From the NCBI RefSeq assembly GCF_000166395.1, contig NC_014655.1, positions 1-64,000 on the forward strand: DNA of 64,000 nucleotides, in the 5' to 3' direction. The position numbers and the translations under genes were made by a program. Under the pieces are notes generated by a model. It saw nothing but the letters and a program-made list of their open reading frames with translations. It made no database searches and was not told the DNA's origin. This DNA comes from Leadbetterella byssophila DSM 17132. Its GTDB lineage: Bacteria; Bacteroidota; Bacteroidia; Cytophagales; Spirosomataceae. Shown in pieces: positions 8,641 to 17,681 of this stretch (its first letter is position 1; each line of letters starts with the position of its first letter).

Positions 8641-11600
8641 ATGAAAATGATTTCCAAATTGCAGGCATTTTGCCTGCAAGGGAAAGGGTGGCTTGCTATT
8701 GCCTTTTTTGTCGGGCTAACTCTCCCTTTACATGCTCAGAAAGTGATTTCGGGTAAAGTCTCCTCAGGTGGTGAGGTTTTAGTAGGTGTCACAGTTAATG
8801 AAAAGGGTACTGCTAATTCTCACTTTACAGATGCAAATGGACAGTTCAAGATTACTGTCGCAAATGAAAATGCTATTCTAGTCTTCAGTTTTGTAGGTTT
8901 TAATACGGTCGAAGAAAGGGTAGGTAACCGTTCAGATTTAAACATACAAATGGCTGAAGCCAACAAGGACTTAGATGAAGTGGTGATCATAGGTTATGGT
9001 CAAGCGAAGAAAAGTGATTTAACGGGCTCTGTTTCCAGTCTAAATGCAGAATCTATCCAAAGGGCAAATAAAACAAATGCCTTTCAAGCTATGCAGGGTC
9101 AAGTGGCCGGGGTTAACCTTCAATTAACGGACAACAAACCGGGGGGAGCATTTAACGTACGTATCCGTGGTTCTAATACCATCAATTCCGGTGAATCTAT
9201 AGAAAATGCGGGATACAGTGCGGGACAAAACCCACTTTATATTGTGGATGGAATTTTCGTGAATGATATCTCATTCTTAAACCCGGCGGATATTGATAAG
9301 ATGGATATCCTAAAAGATGCTTCGGCAACTGCCATTTATGGTTCTAGAGGTACCAATGGTGTGGTGATAATCAAAACGAAAGGTGGAGCGAAAGGTCGAC
9401 TTTCTGTTTCATATGATAATTACTTTGGTACCAAAGAATCTTATAGAAGACCTGAGATGCTTCAGGGAGAAGATTTCGTGGACTACTTTAAAGATGCTGT
9501 GGTAGGTCTACAGTGGGCAGGAGGAAACAGAAACTTTACTCGTGCGGATGTAGATCTAAGCAAGTACATGCGTCCGAATGAATTAGAAAACATCAAGGCT
9601 GGAACATACACGGACTGGATCAACTTAGTAGATACCAAAGGTTTCCAAACCAATCACACATTAGGCCTTAGCGGTGGAAATGAAAATACCACTTTCGGTA
9701 TGGGTGTAGCATATACAAAAGACGAAGGAACTTTCCGGGGTGAGGCTTTTGAACGTTACACTATGCGTGCGAATTTAAATAGTAACATTCTTCCAAATGT
9801 TACATTGGGTTACACTAACTACATCGCTTTGAGCACCAGAGACGAAGGCAGTAAAGAAGGATTGAGATCAGCTTATCGTTTAAGGCCTACAGGTAGTGCT
9901 TATGATTCAGAAGGTAAATTGCAATTCTTCCCTCTTCAAGGCGAATCCTTTATAACAAACCCACTTTTTGAACCTGATAACTGGACCTTGCAGACCAGGA
10001 GTTTGAATTATCTAGGAAATCTATCTTTAGAAATCAGGCCAATCAAGAATCTGAAGATTTCAACTAATTTTTCTCCTAATGTAGAGTTTACAAGGGCCGG
10101 AGAATACATAGGTAGATATAGTAAAGCTACAAGCGGCAATCAGCAAAATACACGTGCGATCGTCAATAACCGCAATAGGATGTCCTATACCTGGGATAAT
10201 ATCATCAACTATGATTTGAAATGGAGTGATAAGCATCAGGTCTTGGCCACTTTGGTTTATTCCCAATTCTATGATAGAAATGAGAGATATTATGGAGAGA
10301 GAAGGAATTTTACTACTGATCAATACCTGTTTTATAATCAAGCGGCTGGTTCTGTAGTACAGGGTTTGACCAGTGGAATGTCAAAGCAAACCCTAGAGTC
10401 CTATACTGCACGTCTGAATTATAACTTCAATAGTAAGTATTTATTCACACTTACGGGTAGATATGATGGCTCTTCCATTTTAGCGGAAAATAACAAATGG
10501 GCCTTCTTCCCTTCTGCAGCATTTGCCTGGAGAATTATAGAAGAGGACTTCATGAGCTCTGTGCCTTCCTTGAGTGATTTGAAACTTAGATTAAGTTATG
10601 GGCAAACCGGCAATAACGGCACAGGAGGAGGTCTAGGACCATTGGCATCCCTGTCATTGATTGGAAGTAACTTTGTGAACATCGGTGATCAAGTGATTCA
10701 AACCGCATTTGTGAGTGGCCTTGCTAACCAGGATTTAACTTGGGAAAGAACCAAAGAGTGGAACATAGGTGCGGATTTTGGATTCCTGAAAAATAGAATC
10801 ACAGGTACTTTGGATCTTTATAATAGGAACAATACTGACATCATTTTCTTCCGCCCGGTTCCTAGTGCTACAGGTTATTCCGGAGTATTTGATAATGTGG
10901 GCGAGGCTACGAACAGGGGTATAGAATTAGGAATTACCTCGAAGAACTTGGTTAAAAAGGATTTCACCTGGAGTACCACCCTGAACTTCGCTGCGAACAG
11001 GAATAAGATCACCAAGCTTTATGGTGGTGTGGATGAGATATTATTCTCAGTTCAAGGGGGATCTTATGCACATAAGGTAGGACATCCTATCGGTTCTATT
11101 TATACATATGAATTTGATGGAATCTGGCAATTGAATGAGGTAGAGGAAGCCAAAAAATATGGTCAGCTTCCAGGGCAGGTTAAGGTGAAAGATATTGATG
11201 GAAATGGAATTATCAACGCTGACGATAGAACGGTTATAGGAAGTGCCATGCCTAAGTGGACAGGAGGTTTAACGAATACTTTTGATTATAAGAACATAGA
11301 CTTCTCCTTCTTCCTTCATACTTCACAAGGAGCTATAAGCAACTCCTATTTCCACTTATCTCATGGTGGTAGGTTTGATTCAACTCCGGCCAGGTTTAAT
11401 AGTGCCAAACTTAATTTTTGGACACCAGAGAATCCATCTAATGAATGGTATCAGCCTAGTAACCAAGGGCCGTATGTAGAAGCTATCCAATACATGGACG
11501 TGTCTTATGTGAAGGTGGGATATATCACCTTAGGATACACCATCAATCCTAGGTTCTTGGAGAGGTACAAGGTAAAAAGTGCCAGGCTTTATTTAACGGG

Positions 11601-11721
11601 TCAAAATCCATTCACTTTCAGTAAGTATCATGGATTTGATCCGGAGACAGCAGTGAGAAATTCTTACGCTTCTGCGCATATGACACGTACTTGGATGGGA
11701 GGTCTTAACATTAAATTTTAA
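8641..11721 (+). CDS. SusC/RagA-family TonB-linked outer membrane receptor (susC2)
   Basis: A 1026-residue SusC family receptor. Signal peptide to about residue 33 (LPLHAQ), carboxypeptidase-regulatory-like domain (VISGKVSSGG...FVGFNTVEERV), TonB-box-like DEVVIIGYG, plug (PLYIVDGIFVNDISFLNPADI; DASATAIYGSRGTNGVVIIKT) and beta-barrel ending NIKF. It differs clearly from SusC1, so the two pairs are not a recent duplication and may take different ligands or different sizes of one ligand. A 9-bp hairpin lies in the signal-peptide codons. It is preceded by operator site 2 and its own promoter. Confidence 0.95.
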   Translation: MKMISKLQAFCLQGKGWLAIAFFVGLTLPLHAQKVISGKVSSGGEVLVGVTVNEKGTANSHFTDANGQFKITVANENAILVFSFVGFNTVEERVGNRSDLNIQMAEANKDLDEVVIIGYGQAKKSDLTGSVSSLNAESIQRANKTNAFQAMQGQVAGVNLQLTDNKPGGAFNVRIRGSNTINSGESIENAGYSAGQNPLYIVDGIFVNDISFLNPADIDKMDILKDASATAIYGSRGTNGVVIIKTKGGAKGRLSVSYDNYFGTKESYRRPEMLQGEDFVDYFKDAVVGLQWAGGNRNFTRADVDLSKYMRPNELENIKAGTYTDWINLVDTKGFQTNHTLGLSGGNENTTFGMGVAYTKDEGTFRGEAFERYTMRANLNSNILPNVTLGYTNYIALSTRDEGSKEGLRSAYRLRPTGSAYDSEGKLQFFPLQGESFITNPLFEPDNWTLQTRSLNYLGNLSLEIRPIKNLKISTNFSPNVEFTRAGEYIGRYSKATSGNQQNTRAIVNNRNRMSYTWDNIINYDLKWSDKHQVLATLVYSQFYDRNERYYGERRNFTTDQYLFYNQAAGSVVQGLTSGMSKQTLESYTARLNYNFNSKYLFTLTGRYDGSSILAENNKWAFFPSAAFAWRIIEEDFMSSVPSLSDLKLRLSYGQTGNNGTGGGLGPLASLSLIGSNFVNIGDQVIQTAFVSGLANQDLTWERTKEWNIGADFGFLKNRITGTLDLYNRNNTDIIFFRPVPSATGYSGVFDNVGEATNRGIELGITSKNLVKKDFTWSTTLNFAANRNKITKLYGGVDEILFSVQGGSYAHKVGHPIGSIYTYEFDGIWQLNEVEEAKKYGQLPGQVKVKDIDGNGIINADDRTVIGSAMPKWTGGLTNTFDYKNIDFSFFLHTSQGAISNSYFHLSHGGRFDSTPARFNSAKLNFWTPENPSNEWYQPSNQGPYVEAIQYMDVSYVKVGYITLGYTINPRFLERYKVKSARLYLTGQNPFTFSKYHGFDPETAVRNSYASAHMTRTWMGGLNIKF
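8659..8679 (+). repeat. Perfect hairpin inside the susC2 signal-peptide codons
   Basis: TTGCAGGCA and TGCCTGCAA are perfect 9-base inverted arms with a TTT loop, starting 18 bases after the ATG. No T-tract follows, so it is not a terminator. Similar early-gene hairpins occur at 15141 and 37582. Confidence 0.6.
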
Positions 11722-11723
11722 TC

Positions 11724-13316
11724 ATGAAGAAGAATATATTAACCCTAATTATAGCAGCTTTAAGCTTGAGCTCCTGCTCAAACTTTCTGGAAGAGGAGAA
11801 CAGGCAGTCCTTAACTAGTAATGAAATCTTCCAGGATCCCAGTTCTTTTGATGGCTTGGTAGGTCAGATCTATTATCTGGCCAGAAATGCTACCTCCTTA
11901 TACAATATCAATCATTTGGGTACTGATATTTATACCCGTGGAGCTATCGTAGCCGGAATAGATGAATTAAATGACTATGTTAACCTTAGACCATTTAACG
12001 GATCAGTGTCTTCTGCATGGACTACGAATTATAGATTGATTGCGGCCGCTAACGTGGCCATAGATAGATCCAATGAGATCTCCGGACTTACAGAAACAGC
12101 AAAATCAAAAGGACTGGGTCAAGCTAAGTTCTTTAGAGCTTTTGCCTACTTTAATTTGGTGGAACAATTTGGACCGGTGCCTTTGATCCTAAATGAAGTG
12201 AGAAGTGCGCAGGTGGATCTTAAACGGGTTGAGGAAGTAGAGGTATATGCGCAGATTCTGAAAGATCTGGATGAAGCATTAGCAGCTGTGGACGAAACTC
12301 CCGCCTTATATGGTACCGTCTCTAAAGATGCGGTAAGACATCTGAAAGCTCAGGTTTTATTAACAAGAGGGTATAAATCATTCAAGGGAGCCAATGATTT
12401 TTCTGAAGCGGCAAGTCTGGCTGAGACGGTCATCTCAAGGCATCCACTAGCAAGTGATTTTGCACAGTTTTTTACAAAAGCCGGCCAAAGGAATAATGAG
12501 GTGGTTTTTGCCCTGCTTTACGGATCAAATCCGGTAACTAGAAGAGAAGGGAACGACAGACATTTATTGTTTAAATTCTCTTATGATGTTTATCCCGGGA
12601 TGACTCGTTCAACTCTTTACCACAGAGGTTTAGGGCCAGCTCCCACTCCCTATTTCTTCTCCCTATTTGAAGAAGGAGACAAGCGTGAAGCGGCTACTTT
12701 AAGAAGAACTTTATTAGCTGAGATTGCGGATGCGGAAAGAGGAGTGAAGGTTGGAGATACAGTGATCCATTTCCCCAAAACTCCCTGGAGTCAGGCCTTG
12801 ATAGGAAGTAAAAGCTATACTGTGGTTAATCCGGAAAACTATTTTATTCCTAATGGAACTACGCAGATCCAGTATCCCATGTTCCGTAAATTTGATGATC
12901 CCGGAGTTCCTTATACGAACGGGGGCATTGATCCGGAAGGAGAGAGAGATGCTGTAATTATGCGTTCCGGTGAAGCCTATCTCTTCGCAGCAGAAGCCTA
13001 CTTACAAATGGGAGATAAGGTAAAAGCAGCTACTTTCATCAATGCCCTAAGAACCAGAGCTGGATGGAATAAACCGGTGACGGCAGATCAAATGACTATT
13101 GATGTTATCTTAGAAGAAAGTGCCAGAGAATTAGCAGGCGAAACGAGCAGATGGATGGAATTGAAGAGGACGGGAAAACTGATGGAAAGAGCTCTTAAAT
13201 ACAATCCTCATGTGGCGCTTAATAATGCACTTAGAGATTTCCATTTGCTAAGACCTATTCCAAATAGCGAAATAGATGCTAGTGGTGGTAGCTTAACTCA
13301 AAATAATGGATATTAA
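11724..13316 (+). CDS. SusD/RagB-family surface glycan-binding lipoprotein (susD2)
   Basis: A 530-residue SusD homologue two bases after susC2. Lipoprotein signal with lipobox SLSSC (Cys18) followed by SNFLEEE, a common SusD beginning. SusD helices include AKFFRAFAYFNLVEQFGPVPLI, and the C-terminus has MRSGEAYLFAAEAYLQMGD, ILEESARELAGE and the family's typical LLRPIPNSEIDAS...QNNGY ending. It partners SusC2 at the cell surface. A hairpin with a T-tract follows, separating the pair from the enzyme genes downstream. Confidence 0.95.
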   Translation: MKKNILTLIIAALSLSSCSNFLEEENRQSLTSNEIFQDPSSFDGLVGQIYYLARNATSLYNINHLGTDIYTRGAIVAGIDELNDYVNLRPFNGSVSSAWTTNYRLIAAANVAIDRSNEISGLTETAKSKGLGQAKFFRAFAYFNLVEQFGPVPLILNEVRSAQVDLKRVEEVEVYAQILKDLDEALAAVDETPALYGTVSKDAVRHLKAQVLLTRGYKSFKGANDFSEAASLAETVISRHPLASDFAQFFTKAGQRNNEVVFALLYGSNPVTRREGNDRHLLFKFSYDVYPGMTRSTLYHRGLGPAPTPYFFSLFEEGDKREAATLRRTLLAEIADAERGVKVGDTVIHFPKTPWSQALIGSKSYTVVNPENYFIPNGTTQIQYPMFRKFDDPGVPYTNGGIDPEGERDAVIMRSGEAYLFAAEAYLQMGDKVKAATFINALRTRAGWNKPVTADQMTIDVILEESARELAGETSRWMELKRTGKLMERALKYNPHVALNNALRDFHLLRPIPNSEIDASGGSLTQNNGY

Positions 13317-13322
13317 CTTTAC

Positions 13323-13349
13323 CTTCGGGGAGTATTCCCCAAAGTTTTT
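13323..13349 (+). terminator. Intrinsic terminator or attenuator between susD2 and the enzyme genes
   Basis: CTTCGGGGA and TCCCCAAAG pair (one C-A mismatch) around a GTAT loop and are followed by TTTTT. Only 11 bases separate it from the next start codon and no separate promoter is evident, so partial readthrough, giving abundant SusCD and less enzyme, is likely. Confidence 0.65.
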
Positions 13350-13360
13350 AATTTTCAACC

Positions 13361-15112
13361 ATGAATAGAAAACAATTTATCAAGGATACCTTAGGGTATA
13401 GCGCGGCCCTTTTTCTTGCGCCTCAATTTTTAAGTTCTGCTCAGCCTATTCCTGCGTCTGATCTCATGAAGCGTCTAATAGTGGGGAATGACAATTTTGT
13501 GGAGAAATTCCTCTCTTTAGGTAAAGAAGGTCCAAAGCAAGGGGGAAGAGCGTATGGATATAATTTTGCAAAATTATCTGCTGCCTATGTGAATCCTCAA
13601 TCCAGGTTTCATAAGAGTGATAAGATCGTAACTGCACTGGAGGAAATCGCCGTACATTTTAATAATGTATTAGCTCCAGACGGTACCATGAATGCCGGGA
13701 ACATAGAAAGTCCGCCGGATACGGCTTTCGTCATGGAGCCTTTGTGTTCGGGAATTCATATTTTGAATCAAAGCAAAGAAAAGGCCTTAGACAAGGCAAA
13801 GGCTTTGATTAAAATTCCAGTAGAACGTGTAGGTGCAGCCTTAACCGTAGGAGGTGTGCATACGCCTAACCACCGTTGGGAAATTTCTTCTGCCTTAGCG
13901 TGGATTAATAAAGTCTACCCTAACCAAAAATATGTAAATCGAATTGATGAGTGGCTTTCTGAAGGAATTTACATAGATCAGGACGGTCACTATCCGGAAC
14001 GTAGTATGAATTATGCCGATGTAGAAAACAGAGGTTTTATCACCATGGGACATCTGCTAAACAGACCGGAACTTTATGCAGCACCTCTGAAAAGCCTGGA
14101 GATGGCCTGGTACTACACCGATGTCAATGGTGAACTGATCACCTTTGATTCCCGCCGTCAAGATCAATATGGAAGTAAGGAGATAATGGTACAATACCTG
14201 CATTATCGATTCCTAGCCATAGAAAAAAATAACGGACTCTTCTCTGCCATTTGTAGGTTTATGGAATCTCTTCCTGAGTTTGAAAAGGATGTGATCCAAA
14301 ATGAGCTATATAGATTTATGGCTGTGCCTCTGTTGGCAAAAGAACTGCCAACCCCAGCAGCTCTTCCTACAAATTATGAAAAGCTATTTACCACCAGTCA
14401 CCTAGCTAGGATCAGAAGAGGGGATACGTCCATGACCATTTTTGGAGGGAATGATTTTCCCTTGATCATAGCTTCAGGTAGATCAGTGAGCCCTAATTTC
14501 TTTGGTTACAGAAAAGGAAAGGCGGCATTAAAACATGTCCGAATGTCTTCCAGATTCTTCAGCATGGGCTTTTTCAGAGGAGATGGATTAGAAAAGGAAG
14601 GTGATCGATACAAACTTCATGAAGTCAAAAAAGCACCGTATTATCAGCCTTTAAAGCCGGAGGATAGAAAGAAGGACGGAGATTATGAATTGACTCCAAG
14701 TGTAGATGATAGATTCTGGAGTAAAATGTCTTTTGATAAGAGAAAGCCAGATTTTAAAGTACAAGAGTCTACTGTTTGGGTAAGAGAGGAAAATGGAGAG
14801 GTTTTTCTGGATTTTGAAGTAAACGGTCCGGAAGGGGTGGCTATCACTATCGACTTATGTTTTGGAGCCGAAGGAACCTTGAAGAACGTCCAAAACAGTA
14901 ACGGTCAGGTGAACTTCCTACCAGAAGGTTATGGAGAATATACCGTGGGTAATGATAAAATTACCTTTGGTCCCGGGATTAAAAAGCACGAATGGACGAG
15001 AGGATTGGAAGGTGAAAAGTATAGTGTGTTTAACGGAAATTTAAATACTCCGGGGCATCATGTGTACTTGACCGGAGTAACTCCATTTAAGCATTCCTTG
15101 AAAATATCATGA
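13361..15112 (+). CDS. Predicted secreted alpha/alpha-toroid polysaccharide-lyase-like protein
   Basis: A 583-residue exported protein that I cannot place in a named family with certainty. The N-terminus (NRKQFIK followed by a hydrophobic stretch to about residue 27) looks like a Tat-type signal with RK in place of RR. The middle is helix-rich, as in heparinase/alginate-lyase toroids. NHRW at 170-173 resembles the NNHxxW catalytic Asn-His segment of toroid lyases. Tyr218 (SMNYAD), 47 residues later, and Arg265/266 are candidate partners. The part after about residue 350 is beta-rich, as in the sandwich domain of such lyases. It overlaps the DUF4861 gene by four bases and sits with GH105, which normally consumes lyase products. 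A role in beta-elimination of a 4-O-substituted uronic acid is inference. Confidence 0.6.
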   Translation: MNRKQFIKDTLGYSAALFLAPQFLSSAQPIPASDLMKRLIVGNDNFVEKFLSLGKEGPKQGGRAYGYNFAKLSAAYVNPQSRFHKSDKIVTALEEIAVHFNNVLAPDGTMNAGNIESPPDTAFVMEPLCSGIHILNQSKEKALDKAKALIKIPVERVGAALTVGGVHTPNHRWEISSALAWINKVYPNQKYVNRIDEWLSEGIYIDQDGHYPERSMNYADVENRGFITMGHLLNRPELYAAPLKSLEMAWYYTDVNGELITFDSRRQDQYGSKEIMVQYLHYRFLAIEKNNGLFSAICRFMESLPEFEKDVIQNELYRFMAVPLLAKELPTPAALPTNYEKLFTTSHLARIRRGDTSMTIFGGNDFPLIIASGRSVSPNFFGYRKGKAALKHVRMSSRFFSMGFFRGDGLEKEGDRYKLHEVKKAPYYQPLKPEDRKKDGDYELTPSVDDRFWSKMSFDKRKPDFKVQESTVWVREENGEVFLDFEVNGPEGVAITIDLCFGAEGTLKNVQNSNGQVNFLPEGYGEYTVGNDKITFGPGIKKHEWTRGLEGEKYSVFNGNLNTPGHHVYLTGVTPFKHSLKIS

Positions 15113-16365
15113 AAAGAGTTTTAATAGCTTTAGCATTTGCGGTCTTAGGATGTAATCCTAAGACCCAATTGACTATTGAAAACGAGAGTACCATTGATCT
15201 TCAGGATAAACCGGTAATTTTAAGTAAATCCGAAATTCCTGGTGGAATCCAGGATGGTTTATTCCCAACTGTACTAAGTCCAAATGGAGAATTGGTTCCT
15301 TCGCAAATAGAAGATGTGGATGGTGATGGAATCTGGGATCAACTAGTCTTTGTAGCTGACTTTCAAGCGGGGGAAGCTAAGAAATTTGATATTGCCTGGG
15401 TTAACCACTTGCCTGAGTTCACAAAAAGAACCAGTGTTCGATTCGGAGTAAGGGATTCCCTGAATGATGTGGTGAAACCCAAAATCACGGATGTGTTCTT
15501 TCCACATGAATTACCGGGAGTGAACGGGTATCAACCTTATCAAACGGATGGACCTTCTTGGGAAAATGACAAAGTTGGATTTAGACATTATCTGGATGGC
15601 AGAAATTCTAAAGATGTTTTTGGCAAGAAGGTAGAGTATATGTCGCCTGAAAATGTAGGGATAAATAAGGACGGAGTTACGGAAGATAATTACCATGTGA
15701 TGGAAGAGTGGGGCAGGGATATCATGAATGTGGGTAATTCTTTAGGACTTGGAGGTATTTCTCTGGAAATCGGAGGTGAAAGATTGAGGAGGTTAGGTAT
15801 CATTGAGGGAGATCCGAAAGGAAATGTGGACAGTACTGTATTTACTATACTACAGGAAGGACCTGTACATTCACAAATGCTCTTTGACTATAAAAGCTGG
15901 AGACCTTTAGATGAGGATAGAACCTATAACTTGACGGAGACAGTAGAGATATGGCCGGGGGTTCACGGTTATAAAAATACGGTTCATCTTAAAGATCCAA
16001 AAGGAGATGAGGTAGTGTTAGTAGGACTTGTAAATTCAAGGACAAATAAGCCACTAAGCACCATCTATGAAAATGAGGAATGGATGGTGTTAGGGACGCA
16101 TGATAAACAAACCTATGAGAAGGAGTGGTATTTAGGACTAGCATTAGTTTTGCCCAAGTCCGCCTTTATAAACACCATAAAAGCACCTGACGAAGGTAGA
16201 ATTTCCAAAACCTATTTGGCAAGAATGAAAGCAGATCAACCCTTCTCTTACTATGCCATGGCTTGTTGGGAATTGAGAGATTCAGGATTTGTGGACGAAG
16301 AATATTATCAAAAGTATTTACAAAACTTTGTAGATCAATTGACTGTAAAATTGAAAGTGAGATGA
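15109..16365 (+). CDS. DUF4861-type lipoprotein
   Basis: A 418-residue lipoprotein (lipobox AVLGC, Cys15) that looks like the DUF4861 family. Its N-terminal part has the immunoglobulin-like start (TIENESTIDLQDKPVIL) and the DVDGDGIWDQLVFVADFQ motif common in this family. Later segments (HLKDPKGDEVVLVGLVNS; YYAMACWELRDSGF) look like a beta-sandwich catalytic or binding domain. To my recollection DUF4861 proteins are commonly found beside GH88/GH105 and lyase-like genes in Bacteroidota, but a firm activity is not assigned here. ATGA overlaps on both sides show tight coupling with the neighbours. A perfect 10-bp hairpin lies in the signal-peptide codons. Confidence 0.75.
   Translation: MKRVLIALAFAVLGCNPKTQLTIENESTIDLQDKPVILSKSEIPGGIQDGLFPTVLSPNGELVPSQIEDVDGDGIWDQLVFVADFQAGEAKKFDIAWVNHLPEFTKRTSVRFGVRDSLNDVVKPKITDVFFPHELPGVNGYQPYQTDGPSWENDKVGFRHYLDGRNSKDVFGKKVEYMSPENVGINKDGVTEDNYHVMEEWGRDIMNVGNSLGLGGISLEIGGERLRRLGIIEGDPKGNVDSTVFTILQEGPVHSQMLFDYKSWRPLDEDRTYNLTETVEIWPGVHGYKNTVHLKDPKGDEVVLVGLVNSRTNKPLSTIYENEEWMVLGTHDKQTYEKEWYLGLALVLPKSAFINTIKAPDEGRISKTYLARMKADQPFSYYAMACWELRDSGFVDEEYYQKYLQNFVDQLTVKLKVR
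15141..15165 (+). repeat. Perfect hairpin inside the DUF4861 signal-peptide codons
   Basis: GGTCTTAGGA and TCCTAAGACC are perfect 10-base arms with a TGTAA loop, about 32 bases after the start codon and spanning the lipobox. There is no T-tract, so not a terminator. Confidence 0.65.
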
Positions 16366-17681
16366 TTAAGAGAATATTGGCTTTATGTTTAGGTACCTGG
16401 CAAGTTTTTGGACAAGTGACAGATGGAAATACTCCTCTACATTTGATCCCACCGGCATACCCACATGCTTACGGGAAGGCCACACCAGCGAGTATTAAGG
16501 AAGATCTAGACAAGATCTATACCTACCTCAATGCGGTGACACCCATGGAATTAGTAGATAAGAATACCGGGAGGTCACTTAAGTCGCCCACTACAAATGC
16601 CATGTTTAAAAAAGGGGATTATCGGCTTTTCAGTTATGAGTGGGGAGTGACCTATTCTGCCATGCTAACTGCTGCGGAGGTTAGCGGAGATTCCAGGTAT
16701 AAGGAGTATGCATTACAAAGAATGCAATATCTGTCCCAACTAGCAGCGTATTATAAATCCAATAGTTCTTTAGAGGAGCAAAAGTCTTCACCTGTAGCCA
16801 GTATCCTGCATCCCCACGCTTTAGATGATGCGGGGGCACTAGGTATGGCCATGATCAAAGGCTTAAATACCCAGAATAAAGGTCAATTAACTCCTGTCAT
16901 TGAGCATTTTCTTGATTTTATAATGAACAAAGAGTATAGATTACCTGATGGAACCTTTGCTCGAAATCGTCCACTGAAAAATACAGTCTGGCTTGACGAT
17001 ATGTTCATGAGTGTTCCCGCCATAGCATACATGGGTAAGCTGACAGGGGAAAAGAAATACTTTGATGAAGCTACTAAGCAGGTTAAGCAATTCAGCCAAA
17101 GGATGTTTGATACCCAAAAGAATATCTTCATTCATGGGTGGTTAGAGGAATCTGCTGTCCAGCCCAAATTCCATTGGGGTAGAGCTAACGGCTGGGCCAT
17201 CATGGCCATAACTGAACTATTAACGGTATTACCCAAAGAACATCCAGATAGATCAGTGATTATGGACTTATATCTGAAACATGTGCAGGGCTTAGCTGCT
17301 TTGCAGTCGGGCAGCGGATTCTGGCATCAACTTTTGGATAAATCTGATACCTACTTAGAGACTTCTGCCACTGCCATTTTTACCTATTCCATTTGCAAAG
17401 GTATCAATGAAGGGTGGTTAGATTACGAAGCATTTGGTCCTATGGTCTTATTAGCCTGGGAAGCACTTTCTACACAGATAACTCCTGATGGCAAGGTGAC
17501 CGGTACTTGTGTGGGGACCGGAATGGGCTTTGATCCGGCATTTTATTATTACCGACCTGTGAACCCTTATGCTGCTCATAGCTATGGCCCCATGTTATTA
17601 GCCGGTTCTGAAGTCATGAAACTTCTAAAAAATCGTTCCTATGGAATCAATGAAACTGCTGTTCAGTTCCTTCAGCGTTAA
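16362..17681 (+). CDS. GH105 unsaturated uronyl hydrolase (YteR-like)
   Basis: A 439-residue secreted glycoside hydrolase of family 105, which removes the 4,5-unsaturated hexuronic acid left at the non-reducing end by polysaccharide lyases. Signal peptide MIKRILALCLGTWQVFGQ. Catalytic-region motifs: SYEWGVTYSAML (91-102), LHPHALDDAGALG (149-161), VWLDDMFMSVPA with the candidate general acid Asp212/213, WGRANGW (272-278) and GTGMGFDPAFYYYRP. The ATG at 16362 overlaps the preceding stop (ATGA) and opens directly into a signal peptide; an upstream in-frame ATG at 16263 lies inside DUF4861 and is rejected. Whether it prefers glucuronyl or galacturonyl, and what it tolerates on the reducing side, cannot be read. 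Confidence 0.9.
   Translation: MIKRILALCLGTWQVFGQVTDGNTPLHLIPPAYPHAYGKATPASIKEDLDKIYTYLNAVTPMELVDKNTGRSLKSPTTNAMFKKGDYRLFSYEWGVTYSAMLTAAEVSGDSRYKEYALQRMQYLSQLAAYYKSNSSLEEQKSSPVASILHPHALDDAGALGMAMIKGLNTQNKGQLTPVIEHFLDFIMNKEYRLPDGTFARNRPLKNTVWLDDMFMSVPAIAYMGKLTGEKKYFDEATKQVKQFSQRMFDTQKNIFIHGWLEESAVQPKFHWGRANGWAIMAITELLTVLPKEHPDRSVIMDLYLKHVQGLAALQSGSGFWHQLLDKSDTYLETSATAIFTYSICKGINEGWLDYEAFGPMVLLAWEALSTQITPDGKVTGTCVGTGMGFDPAFYYYRPVNPYAAHSYGPMLLAGSEVMKLLKNRSYGINETAVQFLQR

Noticed and set aside
16263-16361. Longer start for the GH105 gene
   Set aside because: The extra 33 codons lie inside DUF4861; ATG 16362 overlaps the previous stop and starts a good signal peptide.
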